Positions 1 through 5,250 of a stretch of DNA of 5,964 nt are shown piece after piece. The notes beneath the pieces were generated by a model. It was not told where the DNA came from and ran no database searches. It saw only the letters and a program-made list of their open reading frames with translations. The position numbers and the translations under genes were made by a program. Source of the DNA: an uncultured Lachnospiraceae bacterium (lineage in GTDB: Bacteria; Bacillota; Clostridia; Lachnospirales; Lachnospiraceae); contig CAMTBF010000248.1 of the NCBI GenBank assembly GCA_947068385.1, forward strand, positions 1 through 5,964, written 5' to 3'. How positions within the stretch are numbered: position 1 is the stretch's first letter; every line of letters starts with the position of its first letter.

Positions 1-856
1 ACTGTGCCTCCAGAATACCAAGTCTGTAGACATAAGTGCCTACCACATCCGCCACATCATAAGTCGCCGGCGTATACAGCAGCAGAATCATTTCCGAATT
101 CGCCGAAAGCACGGAGCCCACTGCCATGATCAGGTTGATGGCGATGACCGACCTCAGTCCGGGCAGCGTGATATGCCATACCTGCTTCCATCGGTTCGCG
201 CCGTCCAGCTTGGCCGCCTCATACAGCCCGGGATCGATGGATGATATGATAGAGCAATATAGGATGCTCGAAAAGCCGAATCCCTTCCAGACATTCGTGA
301 AGGTATATATCCACGGAAATGCATCTGTCGAGGTGCGGTAGTTCTGCGGCTTCGCGCCAAAAAAGGACAGCAGGTTAGTAATCAGGCCATTGATGTCGAT
401 GAAGGAGATCACCATGCCTACCACTACCACGGTGGAAATAAAATAAGGCATGTAGCTGGTGGTCTGTACGAATTTCTTGAATCCGGCATGGCGTATCTGA
501 TCCAACAGCAGCGCGAACAGGATGGGGGCCGTGAAGCCAAAAATCAGGTTCATCACGCTCAGGACCAGGGTATTCCTGATGAGCCTGAAGAAATAGTGGC
601 TTGTTATGAATATCTCGAACCATTTAAAGCCTACCCACTTCACGCCCTCCCCGAAAAAAGAGGCTCCCGGGACATAGTCCTGAAAAGCGATCACAATCCC
701 ATACATGGGAATATAGCAGAAGATAAATATCAATATCAATGTGGGCAGCATCATGGCATAAATCTGAAGGTTCTCGCTGATGACGCCTTTTCCATACTTT
801 TTCTTTACTGCATTTTCATTCCCTTTCTTTGATCCGTTGTTCCCTTTCGTCTCCAT
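1..856 (-). CDS. Carbohydrate ABC transporter permease, LplB/YtcP type (3' end cut by window)
   Basis: This is an inner-membrane permease subunit of a binding-protein-dependent sugar or oligosaccharide ABC importer. It would work with a second permease, a solute-binding lipoprotein and an ATPase; none of these is in the window. Reading from 856 gives 285 open codons to the edge with no stop. A lysine-rich N-terminus (residues 1-30) is followed by a first membrane segment near 34-55 (MMLPTLILIFIFCYIPMYG, typical of LplB-like proteins), then segments near 96-118, 132-155, 180-205 and 235-255. The EAA loop that contacts the ATPase is clear at residues 213-234 (EAAKLDGA, then ITLPGL). Family members are about 300-320 residues, so only the last membrane segment should be missing. 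The ATG at 856 is chosen because GGAGG lies 5 nt upstream. An in-frame ATG at 919 has no equally well-placed site. The substrate is not determinable; the operator sites upstream are the likely control point. Confidence 0.93.
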   Translation of the reverse strand, partial: METKGNNGSKKGNENAVKKKYGKGVISENLQIYAMMLPTLILIFIFCYIPMYGIVIAFQDYVPGASFFGEGVKWVGFKWFEIFITSHYFFRLIRNTLVLSVMNLIFGFTAPILFALLLDQIRHAGFKKFVQTTSYMPYFISTVVVVGMVISFIDINGLITNLLSFFGAKPQNYRTSTDAFPWIYTFTNVWKGFGFSSILYCSIISSIDPGLYEAAKLDGANRWKQVWHITLPGLRSVIAINLIMAVGSVLSANSEMILLLYTPATYDVADVVGTYVYRLGILEAQ

Positions 857-861
857 ATGAT

Positions 862-866
862 CCTCC
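862..866 (-). promoter_or_regulatory. Ribosome binding site of the ABC permease
   Basis: GGAGG on the minus strand sits 5 nt before the ATG at 856. It decides this start over an in-frame ATG 21 codons upstream (919) and over an out-of-frame ATG at 923. Confidence 0.8.
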
Positions 867-1010
867 AATTCTTTTAGATTTCGGATATCCCGCCAGCGGC
901 ATCCGCCGCCCTTTTTCATACATGCAGCGTGGCCTTCCCTATCCTCCAAAACCTCCCCCCTGTGTATTTATTTTTGCGAATCCTTTTGGTTCCATATTGT
1001 CCAGGCCGTG

Positions 1011-1030
1011 CCGAAATGTATACCTTTTGG
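1011..1030. promoter_or_regulatory. Imperfect palindromic operator-like site O1
   Basis: The 20-bp site CCGAAATGTATACCTTTTGG is an imperfect palindrome centred on GTATAC (1018-1023). It matches the inner 20 bp of the perfect palindrome at 1135-1160 at 17 of 20 positions. The two centres are 127 bp apart, close to a whole number of helical turns (about 12). It lies just downstream of a consensus TTGACA hexamer on the minus strand, on the path to the permease gene, where a repressor or activator would act. An isolated copy of its right half (CCTTTTGG) recurs at 982-989. The regulator family cannot be assigned: a dyad with a central GTATAC fits several, including GntR-type proteins. Confidence 0.6.
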
Positions 1031-1050
1031 GAATTTTTCGGGTATGTCAA
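1017..1050 (-). promoter_or_regulatory. Possible promoter of the permease operon
   Basis: On the minus strand a perfect -35 hexamer TTGACA lies at 1045-1050. The best -10-like hexamer downstream is TATACA at 1017-1022, inside operator-like site O1, but the spacing is 22 bp, well beyond the usual 16-18. No good -10 occurs at normal spacing (17 bp gives AAAGGT). The promoter may therefore depend on an activator or on DNA distortion, or the TTGACA may be coincidental. The implied 5' leader is about 150-160 nt. Confidence 0.35.
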
Positions 1051-1076
1051 ATTCACCAAAATAAGGCAATTTTTCA

Positions 1077-1105
1077 TTGACTTATTTGCATTTTTGTAGT
1101 AGTAT
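1077..1105 (+). promoter_or_regulatory. Candidate plus-strand promoter facing the orphan leader
   Basis: TTGACT (1077-1082) and TAGTAT (1100-1105) are separated by 17 bp, a reasonable sigma-A-type arrangement (5/6 and 4/6 matches to consensus). Transcription would start near 1112, read through the perfect palindrome at 1135-1160, pass the five-codon frame at 1187 and stop at the terminator near 1247, giving a transcript of about 135-140 nt. Because this DNA is AT-rich, such matches arise easily by chance. Confidence 0.4.
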
Positions 1106-1134
1106 GTTTACATAATTTGAACAAATGAAAATCT

Positions 1135-1160
1135 TTACCAAAAAGTATACTTTTTGGTAA
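1135..1160. promoter_or_regulatory. Perfect 26-bp palindrome, operator-like site O2
   Basis: The half-site TTACCAAAAAGTA is followed directly by its exact reverse complement, giving a 26-bp perfect dyad centred on GTATAC (1145-1150). Symmetry ends at 1134/1161, where both bases are T. Length and symmetry are typical of a dimeric repressor operator, and a related site is present at 1011-1030. In RNA it could also fold into a hairpin of about 11 bp with a 4-nt loop. It is not followed by a T-run on either strand, so it is not a terminator. It lies 14 bp upstream of an orphan ribosome binding site. Confidence 0.7.
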
Positions 1161-1186
1161 TTTATTTCACGAAAAGAGGAGATGTG

Positions 1187-1204
1187 ATGACAAACACAAA
1201 GTAG
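1187..1204 (+). other. Five-codon reading frame with a good ribosome binding site (leader peptide or gene remnant)
   Basis: AGAGGAG at 1175-1181 is a strong ribosome binding site, and an ATG follows 5 nt later at 1187. The frame encodes only MTNTK before TAG at 1202-1204. The terminator begins 2 nt later (1206). A promoter-like element and the palindrome lie upstream. Either this is a very short leader peptide on a terminated transcript, or it is the first codons of a divergent gene whose body was deleted, bringing the start up against the MATE terminator. The sequence does not decide between these. Confidence 0.35.
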
Positions 1205-1205
1205 G

Positions 1206-1253
1206 ATAACGAAAAAAAGGCTGCCGCACCACGCGACAGCCTTTTTTCGTTAT
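1206..1253. terminator. Bidirectional rho-independent terminator
   Basis: The GC core (1219-1241) has a 9-bp stem with one mismatch (GGCTGCCGC paired with GCGACAGCC) around the loop ACCAC. It is flanked by A7 (1212-1218) and T6 (1242-1247), so each strand has a U-run after the hairpin. The inverted repeat extends through ATAAC/GTTAT at the outer ends. On the minus strand it starts 16 nt after the MATE stop codon and ends that transcription unit. On the plus strand it would end any transcript that starts in the regulatory region. Confidence 0.92.
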
Positions 1254-1269
1254 TCTGTGATATCCAAAT

Positions 1270-2646
1270 CTACACCGCCTTCTCCTTCCATTTCCCCCTC
1301 TTATAGAAGAAAAACGTAATCAGCGCACCGCACACCCAGGAGCTCAGCAGGGAGATGAAGATGCACTCCTGCCTTCCGCCGGGATATTCCGCCGACCTGG
1401 TCAGCCAGGCGATTCCATAGGCAACGGGCACACGTATGAAAATTGTCGTCACAATAGATATCCACATGGGCGTCACCGTATCTCCCGCACCGCGCATGAC
1501 GCCGGACAGGCTCTGTGTCACTGCCATGGCCACATAGCCCACCGCCAGGATGCCCATCATGTCCCGGCTCAGATCCACCAGCTCCGGGGTCTTGGTGAAG
1601 ATTCCCATCAGCGCCTTGCCGAATATCAATATCAGAGAGGTAAGTATGGCGGATACTCCCATGGCGATCAGCGTCCCCTGCTTCGCGCCCTTCTCCACCC
1701 GGTCGTACATCCTGGCCCCCACGTTCTGCCCTGCATATGTAGTCATGGCCGTGCCGAAGGAGAAGTTCGGCATCATGGCGAAGCCGTCCACGCGCATGAT
1801 GATGACATTGGCGGCGATGAACATCTCCCCGAAGCTGTTGGTCAGGGACTGCACCACGATCATGGCCATGGAAAAGATGGCCTGGGTAATGCCCGAGGGG
1901 AGCCCCAACTGGATGATTTTTACCGCATGCTGCTTCTCCAGCTTCAGGTAATGCGGCCCCATGTCGAAGATCTCCTTCATCCGCATCAGTCGATACACGC
2001 ACAGCAGGGCGGAAACCGCCTGGGCTATCACCGTGGCCAGCGCCACGCCGCTGACGCCCATGTCCAGCTTGGCCACGAACAGGAGATCCAGCACGATGTT
2101 CAAAAGGGTGGACACCAGCAGATAGGCCAAAGCGGACATGGAATCCCCCAGTCCCCTTAAGATTCCGCTGAGTATGTTATAAAATGCCGAGCCAGCGCAG
2201 CCGATGAACAGAATCAATAGGTAGGACTGGCACCAGTCGATGATGGATTCCGGCGTGTCCAGAAGCTCCAGCAGGGGCCTTGCCACCAGCGACGCCACCA
2301 CCATGACGCACAGGGAGGCCAGGGCCGTCAGCGTGATACAGTTCCCGATGGTAATCGACAGCTTCTCCCGCTCCTTTGCCCCGAAATACTGGGACACCAC
2401 AATGCCTGCCCCCACGCTGATTCCCACGAACAGCACCAGAAGCAGATTCAGGATAGGCCCGGCGCTGCCCACGGCCGCCAGGGCATTGTCCCCCACGTAG
2501 TTGCCCACCACCACGCTGTCCACCGTGTTGTAGAGCTGCTGGGCGATGTTCCCGATCAGCATGGGCACTGTAAAGAACACGATCTTCTTCCAGGGCGAGC
2601 CCTCCGTCATGTCCACCGGCGCAAAAAACTTCTTCAACATTTCCAT
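1270..2646 (-). CDS. MATE family multidrug/cation-coupled efflux transporter
   Basis: This is a 12-transmembrane inner-membrane exporter of the MATE (NorM/MepA-like) family. Such proteins expel cationic drugs or small metabolites in exchange for sodium ions or protons. The N-terminal MATE signature is clear: FFTVPMLIGNIAQQLYNTVD followed by SVVVGNYVGDNALAAVGSAG (about residues 21-60). The second half repeats the fold, with LGLPSGITQAIFSMAMIVVQ and later GVMRGAGDTVTPMWISIVTT. The 458-residue length is normal for the family. Three starts are possible: GTG at 2655, ATG at 2646 and ATG at 2640. ATG 2646 is preferred because GAGGTG lies 6 nt upstream; AAGAGG sits equally well for 2640. The gene follows the DUF3237 gene by about 170 bp, has its own near-consensus promoter, and ends at a strong terminator. 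It may export a product or toxic substrate of the upstream oxidoreductase, but that is inferred from position only. Confidence 0.95.
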   Translation of the reverse strand: MEMLKKFFAPVDMTEGSPWKKIVFFTVPMLIGNIAQQLYNTVDSVVVGNYVGDNALAAVGSAGPILNLLLVLFVGISVGAGIVVSQYFGAKEREKLSITIGNCITLTALASLCVMVVASLVARPLLELLDTPESIIDWCQSYLLILFIGCAGSAFYNILSGILRGLGDSMSALAYLLVSTLLNIVLDLLFVAKLDMGVSGVALATVIAQAVSALLCVYRLMRMKEIFDMGPHYLKLEKQHAVKIIQLGLPSGITQAIFSMAMIVVQSLTNSFGEMFIAANVIIMRVDGFAMMPNFSFGTAMTTYAGQNVGARMYDRVEKGAKQGTLIAMGVSAILTSLILIFGKALMGIFTKTPELVDLSRDMMGILAVGYVAMAVTQSLSGVMRGAGDTVTPMWISIVTTIFIRVPVAYGIAWLTRSAEYPGGRQECIFISLLSSWVCGALITFFFYKRGKWKEKAV

Positions 2647-2652
2647 CCTCTT

Positions 2653-2658
2653 CACCTC
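2653..2658 (-). promoter_or_regulatory. Ribosome binding site of the MATE gene
   Basis: GAGGTG lies 6 nt before the ATG at 2646. A second site, AAGAGG (2647-2652), lies 6 nt before the ATG at 2640. These tandem sites favour one of the two ATGs over the GTG at 2655, which falls inside the first site. Confidence 0.55.
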
Positions 2659-2675
2659 AACTCAATTTTATGTCC

Positions 2676-2704
2676 ATTATACACTGGCCCGGCCAATCTG
2701 TCAC
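2676..2704 (-). promoter_or_regulatory. Near-consensus sigma-A promoter of the MATE gene
   Basis: On the minus strand GTGACA (2699-2704, 5/6 match) and a perfect TATAAT (2676-2681) are separated by exactly 17 bp. Transcription should start near 2669, giving a leader of only about 20-25 nt. The spacer contains the inverted repeat TGGCCCGGCCA (2685-2695), a possible regulator site placed so that a bound protein would block RNA polymerase. The MATE gene can thus be expressed independently of the genes upstream, although no terminator separates them. Confidence 0.75.
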
Positions 2705-2833
2705 TTATTTCTTTGCAGGGAAGCGAAGCTCGTGCTGCTCCAGCATGAAAAGGACAACGGGAAACCTGGTGCTCTCCTCCATCCATTCCGGCGACCAGGT
2801 CGAATGAAACGCTTCACGCTTCTCCCAGCACGT
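2705..2833 (-). other. Short coding-like open frame between the DUF3237 and MATE genes
   Basis: This frame differs from that of DUF3237. It is open after a TAG at 2834-2836 and reads to TAA at 2705-2707. An internal ATG at 2782 would give 25 residues beginning MEESTRFPVVLFMLEQ. The third codon positions of the segment after the DUF3237 stop are GC-rich (about 25 of 35), like the neighbouring real genes, and the peptide has a protein-like composition. It could be the 3' remnant of a decayed gene. It may equally be chance, because the segment is short and no good ribosome binding site fits the ATG. Confidence 0.2.
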
Positions 2834-3245
2834 CTATGATCCGGATCTCCACGCCCCAGTCCCGGCCCTGGACTTCCGAGCGGAAGCGCCCCTGGCACAG
2901 GTATTCTCCCAGCAGAGGGCTGTCGGTGATGAAGCGGGGGCAGGCATGGAAGAACGGGTCGCCCTTGTTGGCGATGGTAAGATATCCGTTGTTTTCCACG
3001 AACAGATAGCAATCCGTCCCGGCGCTGTCCTTTCCCCGGAACATGTACTTGGCGCACATGTTCCGGCTCCCCGCCACGTTCTCCACCTGGACGTCCGCCG
3101 CGCCGGGCAAGATTTCTCCCGTGAACAGCTCTGACTCCACTTTGCCCGTAAAGGGGATGATGGTCACGGCCCCGTAGGGGCCTGACATATTGGAGACCTG
3201 GGAATTGACCGCAAAAATCTGGAATGTCATGATCCGTTTTTCCAT
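2814..3245 (-). CDS. DUF3237 (UPF0311) family protein
   Basis: This is a 143-residue soluble protein with no signal peptide or membrane segment. It matches the general DUF3237 pattern: IIPFTGKVES then FTGEILPGAADVQVENV (residues 29-57), a tyrosine/aspartate-rich middle (CAKYMFRGKDSAGTDCYLFV, 64-83, then ENNGYLTI), FITDSPLLGEYLCQGRF (105-121) and a hydrophobic end. The family is thought to form a small beta-barrel and has no established reaction. It is often seen near catabolic or redox genes, so a role beside the flavoenzyme is plausible but inferred. ATG 3245 is chosen because GGAG lies 6 nt upstream. The frame stays open upstream to about 3662, but that part overlaps the oxidoreductase gene and is out of frame with it. 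The gene starts 44 bp after the oxidoreductase stop with no terminator between, consistent with one operon. Family assignment rests on remembered motifs, not on a search. Confidence 0.82.
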   Translation of the reverse strand: MEKRIMTFQIFAVNSQVSNMSGPYGAVTIIPFTGKVESELFTGEILPGAADVQVENVAGSRNMCAKYMFRGKDSAGTDCYLFVENNGYLTIANKGDPFFHACPRFITDSPLLGEYLCQGRFRSEVQGRDWGVEIRIIDVLGEA

Positions 3246-3289
3246 GTTCTTCTCCTTTCTTCCGAACTGCCTGAATGTGGTTTCGTGCC

Positions 3290-5236
3290 TCAGATGTCCA
3301 GCGCCGCATGGTATCCCCAGTAGACGGCGTTGGTGATGGTGGACACCCTGGCTGCGTCTCCGATTACTGCCACATAGGGCGCGGCATCCCGCAAGCTTTC
3401 CACCACATCCGTCCGGGACCGCTGCCCCAGGGCGCAGATGACGGAAGTCCCGGGCACCAGCCTCCTGTTCCCTTCCCCATCCTGGCACCATACGCCCTCC
3501 GGGGCGACCTCTAGTCCACGGTAATTCGTATGTACAGTCACGTATTTTTCTATCTCTTTCAGCAGCAGCGGGCGGTGCCTCACATTGGCGTCCGGCGCAA
3601 GGCTGTCCCGCATCTCCACCAGATGCACCGTCTTCCCCTCCATCCCTAAATGGATGGCGCACTCGCAGCCTGCCAGGCCGCCGCCCAGCACTACCACGCT
3701 GTCCGTGACCTTTTCCTTTTCTCTGTAATAGTCATTGACTACAACCACGTTTCTTCCATCCAATCCCGGAATGGGCGGCACAATCGGCGCAGAACCCACC
3801 GCTATTATCAGGGCATCCGCCTCCTGGGCCTCGGCATACTCCCGGGTCACCTCCGTTCCGGTGCGGATTTCCACCCCGGCCTGCTCCGCCAGCAGACGGT
3901 AAGTAGACGCTAACTGATACATTTCCCTCTTAAAGGGCAGTGCCTGTTCGCTCTTAAGGATTCCGCCTGTCTCCGGCTCTTTCTCGCAGAGGATGACCTG
4001 ATGCCCCCGCCTGGCCGCGGTGTAGGCGGCATACAGTCCTCCGGGGCCGCCTCCCGCCACCAGCACTTTCCTTTTCACCGGGGCCGGAAGCACCTCGGTA
4101 CCATCCGCCTCCCTGCCGATCAGGGGATTCACGGTACACCTCCTGGTAGCGGTGGCCGCCCGCTCCGCCATGCAGGTAAAGCAGCGCAGGCAATGGACGA
4201 TTTCCTCCTCCCGGTTCTGTGCCACCTTCCTGGGCAGCTCTGGGTCTGCCAGCAGGGCCCTGGCCATGTACACCACGTCCGCCTGGCCGGTGGCGATGAT
4301 TTCCTCCATCTGGGCTGGGTCGTTCAGCCCGCCGATGGTGGCCACGGGGACAGATACATGCTTTTTAATCTCCGCCGCCAGAGGGACGTTGCAGCCATGC
4401 TCCTTGAACATGGAGGGGTGGGTGTCCCCGAAGCCTCTCTGGTAGGTTCCCGCGGACACATGCAACAGGTCGATATGGGGCTCCAGGAGCTTTGCGATGC
4501 GCACGCCCTCCTCCAGGTCGTACCCCTCCGGGAACAGCTCGGAACCGCTCATGCGAAACTCTATGGGAAAGCCCGGCCCCACCGCCTTTCGCACTGCCTG
4601 CAGCACCTCTATGGCCAGGCGGCAGCGGTTCTCCAGGCTGCCGCCATACTTGTCCGTCCTGTGGTTGAAGTAGGGGGAGAAGAACTGGTTCAGAAGCCAG
4701 CCGTGCCCGCCGTGAATCATCAGCATCTCGAAGCCCGCCCGCTTGGCCAGCCCCGCCACTTTGCCGTAGGCGGCCACGATTTCCGCCAGCATCTCCTCCG
4801 TAAGCGCCCTCACCTCCACGCCGTCCGGGCGCAGGGTATCCGATGGCCCCCACTGGTGCATGCCCTGCTGTCTGGTCTTGTCCGTCATGTAGGTTCCGGC
4901 GTACATGCCGGAGTGGGACAGCTCCAGGCTGGGGATGGCCCCGTGCCGACGGATGGCATCCGCCGCGTAGGTGGCCGAGGCCAGGGAGTTCAGGATGGCG
5001 GTGTCCAGGTGGTAGGCGTGGGAGCCGTCCGTCTCGGGGTGCACCATGCACTCGCTGACCGTCACCGCCCCTGCGCCGCCCTTTGCCCGCAGCTCGTAGA
5101 AAGCCTTTGACATGGGGCCTATGCAGCCGTCATTGGTGATGTCCGTGCCGCCCATGGGCGCGGAGAACATGCGGTTGCGGAATGTGACGTTTCCGATTTT
5201 GATGGGGCGGCACAGATGTTTATATTTTCTTTCCAT
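3290..5236 (-). CDS. Old yellow enzyme-type NADH:flavin oxidoreductase with Fe-S and FAD/NAD(P) domains (2,4-dienoyl-CoA reductase/BaiCD-like)
   Basis: This is a cytoplasmic flavoenzyme that uses NAD(P)H to reduce an activated C=C bond, passing electrons from FAD through a 4Fe-4S cluster to FMN. The 648 residues match the usual FadH/BaiCD/enoate reductase layout. The FMN TIM barrel covers about 1-345 and starts with HLCRPIKIGNVTFRNRMFSA. The active-site segment is HGGHGWLLNQF (175-185), then SPYFNHRTDKYGGS. The cluster cysteines are at 349, 352, 355 and 367. A GGGPGG dinucleotide-binding loop is at 395-400, a second Rossmann loop VVLGGGLAG at 515-523, and a GDAARV FAD motif near 626. His175 and His178 match the usual His/His-Asn pair, but the following Tyr, the proton donor in many relatives, is Trp180. 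ATG 5236 is chosen from the family start; GAGGAG lies 10 nt and AAGGA 3 nt upstream. The gene follows the GNAT stop by 14 bp. Possible substrates include dienoyl- or enoyl-type acids, bile acids or steroids; none can be chosen from sequence. Confidence 0.95.
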   Translation of the reverse strand: MERKYKHLCRPIKIGNVTFRNRMFSAPMGGTDITNDGCIGPMSKAFYELRAKGGAGAVTVSECMVHPETDGSHAYHLDTAILNSLASATYAADAIRRHGAIPSLELSHSGMYAGTYMTDKTRQQGMHQWGPSDTLRPDGVEVRALTEEMLAEIVAAYGKVAGLAKRAGFEMLMIHGGHGWLLNQFFSPYFNHRTDKYGGSLENRCRLAIEVLQAVRKAVGPGFPIEFRMSGSELFPEGYDLEEGVRIAKLLEPHIDLLHVSAGTYQRGFGDTHPSMFKEHGCNVPLAAEIKKHVSVPVATIGGLNDPAQMEEIIATGQADVVYMARALLADPELPRKVAQNREEEIVHCLRCFTCMAERAATATRRCTVNPLIGREADGTEVLPAPVKRKVLVAGGGPGGLYAAYTAARRGHQVILCEKEPETGGILKSEQALPFKREMYQLASTYRLLAEQAGVEIRTGTEVTREYAEAQEADALIIAVGSAPIVPPIPGLDGRNVVVVNDYYREKEKVTDSVVVLGGGLAGCECAIHLGMEGKTVHLVEMRDSLAPDANVRHRPLLLKEIEKYVTVHTNYRGLEVAPEGVWCQDGEGNRRLVPGTSVICALGQRSRTDVVESLRDAAPYVAVIGDAARVSTITNAVYWGYHAALDI

Positions 5237-5250
5237 AGTTCCTTTTCTCC

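Larger units (their letters stand above)
857..1269. other. Gene-free regulatory region between the permease and MATE genes
   Basis: This 413-bp stretch contains no convincing protein gene. The part from about 1031 to 1200 is markedly AT-rich. It holds two related GTATAC-centred palindromic sites, promoter-like hexamers on both strands, an orphan ribosome binding site with a five-codon frame, and a bidirectional terminator; each is listed separately. The part from 857 to 1010 would be the long untranslated leader of the permease mRNA. A short GC hairpin (GCGGC, loop ATCC, GCCGC, 896-909) lies inside that leader, with no clear role. Confidence 0.75.

Noticed and set aside
488..832. Plus-strand open frame of 114 codons opposite the permease
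   Set aside because: It is antisense to a gene with a clear EAA loop and membrane segments, with no motif and no convincing ribosome binding site.
896..909. GC hairpin GCGGC-ATCC-GCCGC followed by a short T-run on the plus strand, possible terminator
   Set aside because: The stem is only 5 bp and no plus-strand gene precedes it. It lies in the minus-strand permease leader, where it lacks a following U-run.
1125..1160. Eleven-codon plus-strand frame starting MKIFTKKY across the palindrome
   Set aside because: It has no Shine-Dalgarno sequence and its codons are simply the palindrome read as protein.
1301..2002. Second minus-strand open frame inside the MATE gene
   Set aside because: It overlaps the MATE gene out of frame and lacks hydrophobic segments or any domain; a composition shadow.
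3246..3662. Upstream extension of the DUF3237 frame to an ATG at 3662
   Set aside because: It lies wholly inside the 3' part of the oxidoreductase gene in another frame. The domain and a good ribosome binding site begin at 3245.
4365..5051. Second minus-strand open frame inside the oxidoreductase gene (228 codons)
   Set aside because: It is an out-of-frame, Gly/Pro/His/Arg-rich shadow caused by high GC, with no motif and no ribosome binding evidence.
4001..5110. Long plus-strand open frame (369 codons) opposite the oxidoreductase
   Set aside because: It is antisense to a GC-rich gene with unmistakable domain motifs. Its peptide is a low-complexity His/Gly/Gln/Arg-rich shadow with no recognisable domain.
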